Shown here piece after piece: positions 34,433-46,284 of a DNA stretch of 64,000 nucleotides. Numbering within the stretch: position 1 is the first letter of the stretch; each line of letters starts with the position of its first letter. The stretch covers positions 34,547,969 to 34,611,968 of the forward strand of contig OZ007582.1 in NCBI GenBank assembly GCA_963931925.1, given 5' to 3'. Below the pieces are notes generated by a model, which saw nothing but the letters and a program-made list of their open reading frames with translations, ran no database searches and was not told the DNA's origin. The position numbers and the translations under genes are program-made. The stretch is from Onchidella celtica (Eukaryota; Mollusca; Gastropoda; Systellommatophora; Onchidiidae).

Positions 34433-34762
34433 CACCAGTGGTTCTCAGAGTCCCAAGCTACACTCCCTCCCCCTGTAATTGTAGGTTTTCTTAATTCCTC
34501 GCCCATTTTGCATTGTCATCTGAAAACTCTTTCAACTGTATTTTTTCAGTGATAATTATTCAAACAGTTTACGAAACTTAATTTGTTTATCAACTGCAAT
34601 TAAATTGAGAAAGAAAAAAAAAAGGATTCTTATTTCAATGGAGTCCTTTACAGTCTTTCCTAAATTGGAGTTACTCCTCTGACTGAAATTCCTCTCTTAG
34701 ATCTGAAAATTCATCCCCTGGGAGCCCGGTACCCTTTCCGCCCGTTCTGAGAATCACCGGTG
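34433..34762. mobile_element. hAT-like inverted-repeat element
   Basis: The left end CACCAGTGGTTCTCAGA and the reversed right end CACCGGTGATTCTCAGA agree at 15 of 17 positions. CAGTGGTTCTCA is the classic start of Charlie-type hAT elements. I found no convincing 8-bp target duplication, so the exact ends are uncertain. Confidence 0.6.
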
Positions 34763-34918
34763 AACAAACAAATGCCAAAATAGCAGGAAGACATTGTGGC
34801 ATCAAGCTATACTGTTTTACCCTCAATACTGGTATATCCAGTGTGTACATGGGATTATTTAGGAACGTATCCAAGCAACGTATAGACAATAATAATAATA
34901 ATAATAATAACAGCTTCC

Positions 34919-35095
34919 TAGTCAGCAGCCTTATGGAATGCCGACGCCTGCCATTGACGTCAGGTTTTTATATCCCTACATAGCTGGTGTCGACATCGCG
35001 GCGACATCGGTTTGATGCAGACAACCCGCCGCTACAGTAATGCTACCAATCCTACGGAAATCTACGTCGGATTTGACTTTGGACTACTGGCTGAG
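34919..35095. mobile_element. Palindromic MITE, CCAGCCAG family, copy 3
   Basis: CTAGTCAGCAGCCTTATGG and the reversed right end CTCAGCCAGTAGTCCAAAG are degraded versions of the copy 2 ends. The interior GTCGACATCGCGGCGACATC and AATCTACGTCGGATTTG are shared. A short (AAT)n run precedes it. Confidence 0.7.
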
Positions 35096-35105
35096 CTTAG
35101 AATAA

Positions 35106-35150
35106 TGAAGTACCATACTATATATTTGTAATATATAGTATGGTACTTCA
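35106..35150. repeat. Perfect hairpin, 21-bp arms, 3-base loop
   Basis: TGAAGTACCATACTATATAT plus T pairs perfectly with the following arm, separated by TGT. It lies just left of a CT microsatellite. Confidence 0.9.
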
Positions 35151-35187
35151 CAGTAGACCCAGAACGCTTTACAATGAAATAGTAACA

Positions 35188-35419
35188 ACTCTCTCTCTCT
35201 CTCTCTATCTCTCTGCCTGTCTCTCTCTCTCTCTTTTTCTCTGTCTCTCTCTGTATCTCTCTCTCTCTTTCTGTCTGTCTCTCTCTCTCTGTCTCTCTCT
35301 TTCTTTCTCTCTCTTTCTCTCTCTATATATATTTTCTCTCTCTGTCTCTCTCTGTCTCTATCTCTCTTTCTCTGTCTCTCTCTTTCTCTCTCTGTCTCTA
35401 TCTCTCTCTCTCTCTCACT
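35188..35419. repeat. (CT)n-rich tract
   Basis: Degenerate CT repeat with TGTCTC interruptions. The Ser/Leu-rich open frame across it is not coding evidence. Confidence 0.95.
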
Positions 35420-37340
35420 TTTTCACTCTTTTTTATGTACTCACAAGAACACAAAATGCACTTCCATGCTTTACAAAACATAGAAAGCCCGAGGGAGACA
35501 TCACATCTTGCACATCTTTCAGATCACTGTGGCCAGGTGGCGCAGAACACACAGAGGCAGAGCATGTAACAGATTTTTGCAAAGTGAATTCATTTCGTAG
35601 CCTTTTATTTTTTTGGGCAGCAAGCAATAGAAAAACAGGGTGCAGGGCAAGCAAAGCACAGTTCATTATTTCTCCTTTTATATGGAACGTTTACAATAAT
35701 AAAATTTTGACATGATGCGAATTCCATTATCGAAATAATTGACTTTATTATTGATGAGGATTTAAAGGTCGTAACAGACATTTGATATTTCATGTCAAAC
35801 TTTCAAATCGCTCTCCTGTAAAATTTGCAAAATTGACGATACGGTCTTTGCGCAGGCACCACTCGAAATAGCCCGTGCAAATGCTACTTAAAGTGCTAGA
35901 AGAACAGGACTTTGTCATGGACATTAACCATTGCTAGGGCTGAAACTCACCAAGGCTGGTGCAGGCGCCAGATCGGTGGCCCGCCGCCCATACATTTTGC
36001 TTCACACTAACACACAAGGCTCTGCCCACACAGAGGTAGAAGTTTCCCCGCCGGCGTATGGAAGTCGTACGTGGGGAGAGATAGTGAAAAAAAAATCTCC
36101 CAAATTGAGCCTACGTACTTCATGAAGGCCGCCCTCCTTCTTTATTATTCATTATTCTTTTATCAATTTTTTGTTTTTGGTTTGTCCTCAGATCGATGTC
36201 TTTTGAGACTGTTTTGAAAGCGGTTAATACAGCAGGGTTTGTTTTTTCCATTAAAAAAAAAAAATTGCGATGTGCATAGAACTTAGCACGGGCATTTTTG
36301 TCTGTAGGTAACAGATGTTGATAGAGAGCTGGCGTCACATCTTCGTCTAAGCAATCATCTCAGTTACCCTCACATACGTATTTCATTCAGTCTCTCTTCT
36401 GTAAGGCTGATTTCATCTCCAATGCCATGGGAAGCTGGTGAAGTTCATTTATTGATTGATTTATTTATTTTGTAGCTTATGCTTCGAGGCTTTAGGTTTG
36501 GCAAGATTCCAAATGATTCTAATGAATGACAAGAAAAAAGGAAAATCGTTTGTTTCCTTGCTATTGGCACGGCAGCAATATTGAAAATTACAAAGTAAAC
36601 AGTTTCGAGCACCCGAGTCCAGGCCTAAGAAACGGTATGTGCTATCCACAGCAGAGCCCTTTGGCTAAGGAGAATATCCAGAAAGTACGTGCGTTCGGAG
36701 GGGTCAAAAATTGTCAACATCGAGTTATGTATTTTATAGATAACCCCTAAGACCCGACAAGCTTGTTGCGGCTCCTAGCAGTCCTACATGTGCCCAAATC
36801 AAAGTCTCTTTGCCCGGGGGAAGAGGCAGAGGTGGCCCTGTCCCCAGAGAGCCTTCCATCAAAATATCATATCCGCACCCGCCCACGAGAATTGTCCCAC
36901 AGGTCTCTAAATCCATTGTGTTCTGACCCATTTATGTGTCATGAATTCAGCGGAGACTTTCAAATGAATATTATTATTTTGAATGAAAAAAAATCCTCCA
37001 ACATTCATCTTTCGACCTAGCATTTCATCGCATATTTTACTTATTTCTTTACTTATTCAATTATTTATCAATTAATTATTTCTTTATTTATTCGTTCATT
37101 TATTTAATGATTTGTTTATTCATGTTGTCCTCCCCAACCACCCACAAGTCCGAGGTGTGCAGTATGTGGCAGGGGGACAGTTCCCTGCCCACACATGACT
37201 TACCAGCCACCTGAGAAAACACTCTGCAAAATCAATAAAAGATGAAGTCGTGGTCAACTAGAAAGATGGATGGACATCATCATTCATTCATTTACTTAAT
37301 TATTTAATCATCATTTATTCATTTTTGTATACTTCTTTTG
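35420..37340. other. No gene identified
   Basis: Mixed sequence. The part at 36480-36960 is of higher complexity than its surroundings but has only short open frames. A TTATTTATT-type simple repeat lies at 37035-37120 and 37285-37325. Confidence 0.4.
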
Positions 37341-37510
37341 GTCCCATTTAGGAAATTTGCCATAGTGTCAGTTGCAGCCCAGTTACAACTGGAGCAGACA
37401 CGTCGTCGCCACAGTGCAGGGGCAGTCGGCGTTGGGTTTTTTTTTCGGGGGGGGGGGGCGCTGGTGGTGGGGATTAATTTTTCTTTAATAATTTTGCCCT
37501 GATAAAGGCC
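37341..37510 (-). mobile_element. SINE 3' tail fragment, tail type A
   Basis: On the minus strand: GGCCTTTATCAGGGCAAAAT, C-rich linker, GCACTGTGGCGACGACGTG, CCAGTTGTAACTGGGCTGC. The head and centre are absent. Confidence 0.82.
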
Positions 37511-38640
37511 TATTTTATTTACTTATTATTATCTATTATTATTTCTTAATTTATTTACCGATCTTTTTATTTATCTATTTTAAATTTTATTTTTGGTTCT
37601 TAATTACAAGGAGAAAAACAACAACAACAAAAAATAAAACACAAATAAAGGGGCTCTGTGCTTGAGTGCTGAGCTACACAAAATCAAAGATCCTGACATT
37701 TTATTATGTATCATTTTTTTTCGTAAGTGGTCGTATTGATTTTATATTCTACAAATATTTCATATTCTACCTTTTTTTTTTTCTATTGTTCAGTTGTTTT
37801 ATCTGTTCACTTTCCCATCTCCTTCTGTTGTTGTTGTTTTCCAGAAGAAGGTTTCTAAACCGCAAGACTGGATTTGCCATCTCTTTTTCTTTGCGGTTTA
37901 TTGTATCGCGTCTGTGATATTTCTTATGGGAGTCTTTGCTATTTGCAGCTTTTTCTTTTTGCCGTATTTTGACACTCCATCAAAGATCTTAATAGTAATA
38001 CGTGTATTATTTTTCTTCACTCACAGGTGGATCAAAGGCCTTTGATCAATTTTTCTATCTGTTTATTGTCTCTCTTTTATGGTGATTGCAGCGCACCGAC
38101 AGAACAGTTTATGTCTATGAGGTGCAATTCTGTGGGGGGAAATAACTTCCCACGCACCACCTCTGCGTCTAAGAGCGAGCATAAAGATGCTACAAGACGT
38201 CATAGGTGGACCATAAATTTACGGGGCAAAAGTGAATGTCTAGCTACACCTTGTACTCCGTAAATTTGAGAATGATGAAGCTTACCAGATATGGTGAAGT
38301 TGAACGACGTTTTCCATAATAACTGAGGCTTAGTGATGTAAATTCATCGGGGATTAATAATAGTTATGTCATAAGGAATAAATGTTATGTCTGGATATTT
38401 TTGTCTAAATTTACTATGTTAATTATTAGTTTTATTTTACAATAGAAGACAGAGAGACCTAGATAGATAGATTTTTCTATCGATAGATAGATAGATAAAC
38501 AGACAGACAAACAGATAGAAAGAAATAAAAAAAACAGAGACACAAACTGGTAGATGGATAGATAGATTGATAGTGGAGCAGACAGACAGATAGAAACAGC
38601 AGAGAGATAAAAGTATAGACAGAAAAACAGACAGACAGAC
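37511..38640. other. No gene seen
   Basis: AT-rich with TTAT-type repeats near 37515-37600. Hydrophobic open frames at 37666-38045 follow from T-richness and match no family I know. Degenerate GACA/GATA repeats begin near 38460. Confidence 0.45.
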
Positions 38641-38647
38641 AGACCGA

Positions 38648-38834
<187 letters not shown>

Positions 38835-40105
38835 AATATTTCTACCTACAACAAGCCATGTGTTTATATCTCCCTTAAAGTACAAACACAATCCATGTAC
38901 TTAATTTAACTAAACAACCATGAAATGTCCATTTTAACTCCCCGAAATGTCGTCAACCTAGGTATAGCCACGGAAGCAGCATCCGCTCTACATTTTATGT
39001 CCAAAGCTCAAGAAAAGCCAAGATCTGTCATGACATCCGACTGTAGTGTAAACAACATTTAAAAATATCGACTTTCTACTGCGAAACTCGATCTCCTACA
39101 CTGAAACAAATTGCAGGCTGCAATGTAAACGACTTTCACTCTGCGCCGGGTATGACATGCTAGGTTAATATTTACAGTTGACCTCTCGCGACAGCAATCA
39201 TTTTGTTCCAAGCAGTAAACCAGAAGTCAAAGTTTTCAACCAAAAAAAAAAAAAAAAAGAAAAACAACAAAAACGTGTATATTATATCACGAGTGTAAGA
39301 TTTTTAAGCAGTCACGAGATATTTTGGAATGACATCCTGAAAATGGTTTATGTCAGGCAGAATACGCCCCGTAATCGGGAATACATGTATTGTGTAGTGG
39401 CTTAAAGTGGCGGATAATGTCTGTCTGTATGTCTGCCTGTCTGTCTATCGTTCTGTCTCAGTATCGCGTTTGTTTAGTAAAGAACCGACAGTGTTGTACC
39501 AGAAAGGTATTTTGAAGAAGAAAAGTACACATTTAGACAATGATTTGGACCTCAAAAAGATTTTGCACTTTTTCTGTTTTTTTTTTTAGGGGGGGGGGGG
39601 ATTGGGGGAAGGGGGTACGTCTGGCAGTGTCTCCTTCTGTCCTATCAATCTCTTACATTCTGTCTATTCTCTTGCTTCTTCCTAGCACAGTATGATCGTT
39701 ATCCTGTCGACTGGCTTTCTCGAAACTCAGACTTTAAATGCCATGCGTTCTTTTACCCAAAAATGGCTGTAGCAGAACGCATGGCCACCTAAAACTCAGT
39801 TTGATTACGTAAACGAAACATTGTAATATAGACATTGTATAAATACTTTGCTTGACTTCAGAGAACACAATCTGAAAAAGAAAAAAATGCTAGTGGGAAT
39901 ACGTTGTGTTATAAGATGGTAAAGCCCGTCGGTCACTTGTTGCCAGTGGCTTGCAGAGGTTTGGTGATGAACCGCGGCCAATTCTTTGATTGTACGCCCC
40001 AAGAGTCAAGTATAGAGCCTAGTACTGGGAAATGTAAGAAAGGATGACATTTTAAATATGTGGGACTGTAGAACGATAGGGCATCTTGTACAACAAAGTT
40101 AACAT
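38835..40105. other. No gene seen
   Basis: AT-rich, with TCTG repeats at 39418-39460 and a poly-G run at 39590-39600; no coding signal. Confidence 0.45.
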
Positions 40106-40372
40106 CTTTAATTCAAGAGCGTTTTTCTCAAATTTTGCATCAGTTATAGCCCGTATCAGATAGCCATTGAAAGTTAGTGAAGGACGCGGTGCAAGTGTTC
40201 AGTCAACACTTGCTATGTCCCATATTTATCCCGGGACATGGACAGAATATAGCAGGTGATAACTGAACACTTGCACCACGACTTACACTAATTCTGAATG
40301 GCTATCTGAAAGGTGCCATAACTAATGCAAAATTTGACTTACCCAGTTTTGGAAAAAACACTCTTCAATTTC
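40106..40372. mobile_element. Fold-back element with about 100-bp imperfect arms
   Basis: Left-arm words TCAAATTTTGCATCAGTTAT, CAGATAGCCATTGAAAGTTA and GGTGCAAGTGTTCAGTCAAC recur in reverse in the right arm (GTCAAATTTTGCATTAGTTA, CAGATAGCCATTCAGAATTA, GGTGCAAGTGTTCAGTTATC). There is no coding capacity and no clear target duplication. Confidence 0.75.
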
Positions 40373-41019
40373 AAAAAAAAAAAAAAAAACCCACTCTTTG
40401 ATTGGATGCCCCCTGAAATAAATGCCCGTGGCCATCGCCACCTCTGCCACTCGTCCACCGCCCCACTGCTTGTTGCGTAAGCTATGTCAGACCCACAGCG
40501 TCCACCCACATACGGATCTCAACTACTGCACAGTATCCACCCAAACAATCGCCGGGTCACTGTGGTAGGGATCAGAGACAAAAGTACAGTATTCATTTCG
40601 TCCGATTGAAAAGATCAGTGGGTACGCACGTTTGTGGGCTTAGTTCTTGGCCAATGCAATCCCTCACTTCGTGAGTCTGGTGGACTATCAGAACGACTTA
40701 GGTTGATAACGGAAAGTTGTGTGGGAGAAGCGGAGGCCGAGGGTCTGAGAGTGGGGGACAGAAAATCGAACTTGTATCACACCCGGAACACAAGATACTG
40801 AGAAGGATCAATTCGTCATTTTCCGTCCATCGACTTGCGCGCGTATCATCCATGTCAACGATGCAACAATTCGCACCACACCCCTTCATAACTGAACGAA
40901 GAAGAGTAGTACAATAGAGCTCGCCGTGTTTATACGTGCTCAAGTTGTGGACATACAGTGAAAGAAGGAATGGTTCGTCTCGGTATTCTCTGTCTCGGAT
41001 CACATTGAAATAGAGCTGG
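40373..41019. other. No gene identified
   Basis: A 140-residue minus-strand frame and an overlapping plus-strand frame exist here, but neither resembles a known protein and neither has supporting splice or start context. Confidence 0.4.
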
Positions 41020-41454
41020 AAAGGGAGTATGTACGCGCTTAAAACGCCCTGACTATGTGATAAACAATCTGAAATTTTCTGTACTGACGCAATTTTTGAC
41101 CATGAATTATGTGCATACATCCATTTTTGACAAAATTCAGACTTTTAACTTTGTGTATTTAGGATTTGTTTGACCCCTCCCCCCCCCCCCCCATACACAC
41201 ACACATAAAATACGCATTTTCATCGAAGTAAAATTGAAAACTATGATCGCAAATTTCGTTCTTTCGCATCGCACACTGCTAGTCTAAAAGCAATCTTATC
41301 GGATCTGGGTATTTCGACATGAAATTGGGGTGTAACAAGTCTTTGCGAAGAATCCACGTGCCATTATTAACATGTGATGTCTTATTATCTGGATATACAC
41401 CTGGACGTCGCACTCACAACATGCAAGATTTATCTCGCTTGTGTCGGCTATTGT
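41020..41454 (+). mobile_element. Helitron-like element, degraded copy
   Basis: TTTTTGACCATGAATTATG, CATCCATTTTTGACAAAATT, CACGTGCCATTATTAACATG and GATTTATCTCGCTTGTGTCG GCTA align with 27126-27766. The 3' end has lost the G of CTAG and the 5' end is not clear. Confidence 0.6.
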
Positions 41455-41495
41455 AGATAACGTTTGCTTTGTTGTAGTGGAAACAATCACAGCTA

Positions 41496-41888
41496 CAGGG
41501 TTCATACAAAGTCTTGAAAACTAATTTAAGGACTTTTTAAGGACTTCCTAATGACTTACAGTAAACAAATTAAGGACCTGTGTGCCTGTGACCAAGAAAT
41601 ATTACACTACACAAGTGGTGTGCAGCACTCATGGAAACGGGATGTTTCCGTATCCAGAGTTCAAAAGTAGTAAATTCACTCTGAAACGTTCAGTTATTCC
41701 AAAGTACCAATTATCCAGTGTGCAATTGGAAGATCTGAATCTCAAATGTTTCAACTGAAACACAAATTTTAAGGACTTTTTAAGGACTTTTACATCATTT
41801 TCAGAATTTAAGGACTTTTTGGGTACTTATTTTTTCTTTTATGAAAATTAAGGACTTTAAGGACTTTTAAGGACCTGTGTGAATCCTG
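41496..41888. mobile_element. hAT-like inverted-repeat element with TTAAGGACTTTT repeats
   Basis: The left end CAGGGTTCATACAAAG and the reversed right end CAGGATTCACACAGG match. Multiple AAGGACTTTTTAAGGAC words lie at both sides of the interior. ACAGCTA and ACAGCAA flank the element and could be a decayed target duplication. Confidence 0.65.
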
Positions 41889-42202
41889 ACAGCAAGAATT
41901 GCATCAAATACAGCAAAGAATTCAATACAGATGAAACACTTGGAGGAGCAGTTGGTGAAACTATGGCAATTGAAAAAAGACACACAAAAACTGTGATTTA
42001 TCATTACTGAAAGAAAGATCTTCTTTACTTGACAGATAGCATCATAGCAATAACTGAGAAAAGAAAAGTATTTACATACGACAGTGAAAAAAAATTAAAG
42101 GCACACTGAAGAAATACATGTATGAACATAGGCTTATTAATAATTCACTCACAGATCCCATCATGAGACTCATGGCGCGCACTGAGTCATTTGTGCTTAA
42201 TC

Positions 42203-42460
42203 AGGATTCCTGCACCTCTTTAAAAAAATTTGTCCACGGGTTTTCCTGGGGTAAATGTTAAATTCCAGGTAAAGGTCGGAAAACAAGAAAAAAAAAACAA
42301 GCGGTAATTCTGATTCTCCCGCTTTTTTTTTTCCCCCTTCGGGACAAATTTCAGGGCTTTTCCAGGGGTAATTCATTTTTTCCAGGGGTTTTCCAGGGGT
42401 TCTTATAAAAATTTAAAATTCCAGGGGCCACCGGAATTCCAGGGGGTGCGCAGGAAACCT
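42203..42460. mobile_element. hAT-like inverted-repeat element, TTCCAGGGG family, copy 1
   Basis: The left end AGGATTCCTGCACC and the reversed right end AGGTTTCCTGCGCACC correspond. The interior is rich in TTTTCCAGGGG, as in the copy at 62389-62742. GTGCTT occurs on both flanks. Confidence 0.65.
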
Positions 42461-43067
42461 GTGCTTTGTTTGGATTCAGCGGGGGCGATCACTCTTTTCG
42501 TCAGTTGACTCAAGACAATTTTCACGCCCCCCCCCCCCTCGACTCGTACGACAGACTTTCTTCAGTCTCGCTTGTTTCAGGCGCGGTTTAATGCCACATG
42601 GCCGTGATTAATGGCGACCAGAAAAGAAAGACAAAAAAATATCGCGCGCTGACAAGGCGCCGAATTAACTTTTTCTATAAGGTACCGAATATATTGTCTT
42701 CTTTAACTTCTGTCAGAAACTATGTATGCACAGAGAGGTTTCACTGTTGGTCGAGTTCCACCCAAACTCAAATCCCAAACTTTAGAGATGAAAAGACATT
42801 TCATGTTTATGACCTTGATCCACAAATGTCTTCTTCTCTCACTCAGATCCCCTGCTACTTTCCTCCTTGCATGTACGAACCCCAGGTACAGATCAAAACA
42901 TTTTGCTTTTGTCCGACGTTCGATTCCGACAACCAAATACATCACAAACGGTAGGCATTTTCCAGAGCATGTACCAGTGCAATCGCATGCGGAAGTAAAC
43001 AAAGCGGGCTTGAGGACGTCATGTTCGTTCCACTTATAAGGCTAGTGAGGCACTGAGTCTGGTCTGC
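42461..43067. other. No gene identified
   Basis: Overlapping open frames of about 100-118 residues occur on both strands between 42598 and 43039. I do not recognise any of the products, and the plus and minus frames cannot both be real. No splice context was convincing. Confidence 0.35.
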
Positions 43068-43415
43068 TAGGGACACGGTAACCTAGAGGCAAGGTGCTCG
43101 CCTCTCATGCCCAAGGTACCGGGTTCGAATCCCGGTCGGTGCAGGCATGTTGGAATTTTTCGATTTTTCTCATATTTTCTTGTCCCTGATCCTATGGTGG
43201 GTAGGACCGTGCCCCTGGTCTTCTCGGATAAGGACGAAAAACTCGGAGGGCCCGCGCCGCGCACACGTTAAAGATACCTTGGCAGTTGGAAATCGAAAAG
43301 AGCAGGCCTAACAGGCCGATGGCCGGGCAAAATTCTAAAAACAAATCCCTACCACAACAATAAAAAATAGAAACAAGAAAAGTGAGGTGTAAATGCCAAA
43401 TGTCCTAAAATACAC
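43068..43415 (+). mobile_element. Full-length SINE, tail type B
   Basis: Head CTAGAGGCAAGGTGCTCGCC with B-box GGTTCGAATCC, central region with TCTCGGATAAGGACGAAAAA and CACGTTAAAGATACCTTGG, GGCAAAATTCTAAAA and tail type B (AGTGAGGTGTAAATGCC). CACTGAGTCTGGTCTGCT before and CACCGAGTCTGGTTTGCT after may be an 18-bp target duplication with two changes. Confidence 0.88.
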
Positions 43416-43423
43416 GTACCCAC

Positions 43424-43592
43424 ACACCGAGTCTGGTTTGCTTTCCTTTGTCTCGGTTTTAGCATGAGGTGTGGATTAGGCAGTTCAGCGGGATCTCGCC
43501 TACTGATGACGCCATCTCTCTGGTTCGAGCGCGTCAAAATTGTCTTGGGTCAATTGGCGGAAAGCGAGATCTCGCGCACTGAGTCAAAACAA
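43424..43592. repeat. Dispersed CACTGAGTC-ended repeat, single-unit copy
   Basis: CACCGAGTCTGGTTTGC, CTCGGTTTTAGCATGAGGTG, TTCGAGCGCGTCAAAATTGT CTTGGGTCA and GGCGGAAAGCGAGATCTCGC GCACTGAGTC. The TTCGAGCGCG segment is present once, unlike in 24870-25300. Confidence 0.7.
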
Positions 43593-44479
43593 TCTTGATT
43601 CAGAGCCGCCACCAGCCTAACTTGACCCGCAACAGTAAATAACTAGGCTCAACAGAAACACGCCAGTCGTATGTCACATGCACATACATACACACAAACC
43701 TCGATACTGCAACATTCATAATTGAAAGGAACACACCAATATCTTTGGTATTACCACATGCATGTATATCCAAAAGTGGCTCTTTTGACTCATTTTCAAC
43801 GAAACAATTGCAAAAGAAAATCTTTCATAGTTTGGCAGTTTATTATATTACAAAATGAACAATGGACATGCAGTTTAATAATTGCAAACAAATATAAACA
43901 ATAATAATAATATAAAATAAAATAATAATATAATGATGTACATTTACATAATAATGATATAAAATACAAATAATAATGCACAATAGATGCATGTAATATT
44001 AATGGATTCATATTAATAACAAACATTTAAAAAAAGCCGTCTAGTGAAGTTGCACGCCTTCTAACACTATGTCCACCGCCAAGTCATACCTTTTTGTGAA
44101 AACTCTGGCCTGTCATTTTCCAGGAAGTTAAAAGTTAACCCTTTATACAAACTATCGTCGACGCGTGGGAGTACGCGCTGTCAGGAGTGGACACTGTCCT
44201 CCCTAACCTGGGACGGTCTTCACTGAACTTTTGAGTACAGATTTCTTCTACAATCATGTACCTGTCCACTCCTGTACATTTATTTTAATAACAACAGTTG
44301 CCATAACTGCAATCAAGCTTCTCAACTCACCTTTTTGGACCAATGCAGTTGTAGGCATATCTGTTAAATATTGCTTATCACCTGTTGCCATAATGTTCTG
44401 TATCATCACTGCTCTATGATAATGACACATAAATGCCAGAATTATACCAAAAGGCAACTGACAGTTCATTGCATACCTG
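43593..44479. other. No gene seen; repeat remnant at its right end
   Basis: AT-rich with ATAATAAT runs near 43900-43975. The end (44410-44485) matches 52405-52480 and is the left half of a dispersed repeat split by the next SINE. Confidence 0.5.
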
Positions 44480-44485
44480 AGCATG

Positions 44486-44959
44486 TGGGGACAAGGTGGT
44501 CTAGAGGCAAGGTGCTCGCCTCTCATGCCAAGGGTCCCGGGTTCTAAACCCGGGCAGTGCAGGCATGTTGGAAAGTGGATTTTTCTCGTATTTTCAAGTC
44601 CCTGGTCCTATTGGGGGGTAGGATCGAGTAGTTCTTGGAAATTGGATTTTTCTCATATTTTCAAGTCCCTGGTCCTATTGGGGGGTAGGATCGAGTACCT
44701 AGTCTTCTCGGATAAGGACGAAAAAATTCGGAGGGCCCATGTGCACGTTGCGCACGTTAAAGATACCTTGGCAGTTGGAAATCGTAAAGAGCAGGCCGAA
44801 AGGCCGCTGCCCGGGCAAAATTGAAATTAATAGATTAAAATTTATCCATATCATCTCCCCCCCCCCCCCCCCCCCCGCCAGAACAAGAAATAATAAAACA
44901 AGTAAAGTGAGGTGTAAATGCCAAGGGCAGCGAACCTCCTAAAATAAAGACCTCAAAGT
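44486..44959 (+). mobile_element. Full-length SINE, tail type B, with internal 67-bp duplication
   Basis: Head, B-box-like GGTTCTAAACC, central region, GGCAAAATTGAAATTAATAG, poly-C linker and tail type B ending AATAAAGACCTCAAAGT. AGCATG flanks both ends (44480-44485, 44960-44965). The segment from GTGGATTTTTCTC to GGATCGAGTA is tandemly duplicated with a 67-bp period (about 44570-44697). An unoccupied form of the target lies at about 52474. Confidence 0.9.
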
Positions 44960-44977
44960 AGCATGAGGGCTATCAAA

Positions 44978-45415
44978 TCTTACTAAAATTGAGCTAGAGG
45001 GTGAACCTGTAAGCAGCTAAAACTTTGCGTCTAGGCCATCAAAAATTATATACTTGGCGTACTGCTTCAATTTTTCACGAACAGTTACGTGGACACATTC
45101 ATTTTGAACAAAAACCAGTCTTTACTATTATTCATATTAAAAATTTTTGAGCCGCAAAAACAGAGACGCATTTTCGTCGGATAGAACCAAAAAGTGTGAC
45201 CGGAAATTGCGTCCTTGACCTCTCTTTACACACTGGTAGTCGAAAATCAACGTAGTCACATCTGTGTATTTCTACGTGAAATGATGGTGTAACAGTAAGC
45301 TCTATCAGTCATTGCATTGAGTCCAAATGCCGTTTTAATGTAGCCTAGATCTAGATATACGGTTGGGCTTGGCACATGGACAATTTGTAAGATTTATCTT
45401 GCGCGGGTCGGCTAG
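44978..45415 (+). mobile_element. Non-autonomous Helitron-like element, copy 2
   Basis: Begins A|TCTTACTAAAATTGAGCTAG and ends GATTTATCTTGCGCGGGTCG GCTAG|T. The body aligns with 27126-27766 but is about 200 bp shorter. It sits 12 bp to the right of the SINE target duplication, in the same dispersed repeat. Confidence 0.75.
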
Positions 45416-45664
45416 TAATAATAATTATTTATAGAAAAAAAAAGGCCGGTGGGGAAAATGTAATAACCCAACAGAATCAAAATGGCATAAGTCACCAAAT
45501 GACAGGAAAAGAAACTGTTTTTCCTCAATATCTCAAAAGTGTCAAAAATGACTTTCACTATAAGCATAGAGAAGTGATGATACCAGTAACATTTTCTAAA
45601 TAGTTTTCCTGAGATAAATAGCCCCTACTTTGATTATTATATTAAAAAAAAAAAAAAAACTTAT

Positions 45665-45898
45665 TTAACTCTTTGTGTGCCAGTTGCCGATATATTGGTT
45701 TTTCCGCAAGTCACATTATTTTGTGCCAATCACCGATGTATCGGTGCAGAAGAATGTTAGGCTATTTTGTTTCGGGAAGACAGAAAGTCGACTTTCTATT
45801 CATAAATATTGCTGTAGTTATTCATTCATTCTTCTCCCCCCACTATTTTCTTCCTCTATCAGCAAACGTGGAAAAATTCATGGTGCACAAAGAGTTAA
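45665..45898. mobile_element. TTAA-flanked MITE (family 1, copy B)
   Basis: TTAACTCTTTGTGTGCC on the left, reversed right end TTAACTCTTTGTGCACC, TTAA at 45665-45668 and 45895-45898. The interior has CACCGATGTATCGG and AAAGTCGACTTTCT. Confidence 0.82.
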
Positions 45899-45929
45899 AT
45901 CAGTTTTTCATTTCTGCACTTTTTGAGAA

Positions 45930-46240
45930 TAATGTTGTTACAAGAACGTATGTCCCCAAGTGTTTTTGCGCTAGGGGTATGTATCTTGAAGGGTTTTATG
46001 ACTCCAGAGCTAGAGAGCTCCTCCCAAAATACTCCTACTAACAGCCTTAATTAATTATACTTTCAAATTTTCTTTTTGTTTGCCTCCTGTTTTTTGGTTG
46101 AAAGGGTAGAGGGACAGGGTTAGGGATTTCATATGATTCAGGGTTGAGGACATGGACGGGGGTGAAGGATGGGCGCATATATGTGCACGGCCCTAGCGCA
46201 AAATGCTTGGGGTGTGGACGTACTTATAACAACAGCCTTT
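45930..46240. mobile_element. Inverted-repeat element, TGTTGTTACAAG family, copy 1
   Basis: The left arm ATGTTGTTACAAGAACGTAT then TTTTGCGCTAGGGG and the reversed right arm GCTGTTGTTATAAGTACGTC then ATTTTGCGCTAGGG. Its partner copy is 57077-57398. Confidence 0.72.
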
Positions 46241-46284
46241 TGAGAAAGCAGTATGAGGAATAAATGGCTATTAGTCAAGGTATG

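Noticed and set aside
42598..43039. Overlapping plus and minus open frames of about 100-118 residues
   Set aside because: Neither resembles a known family and both strands cannot be coding; no splice or start context decides between them.
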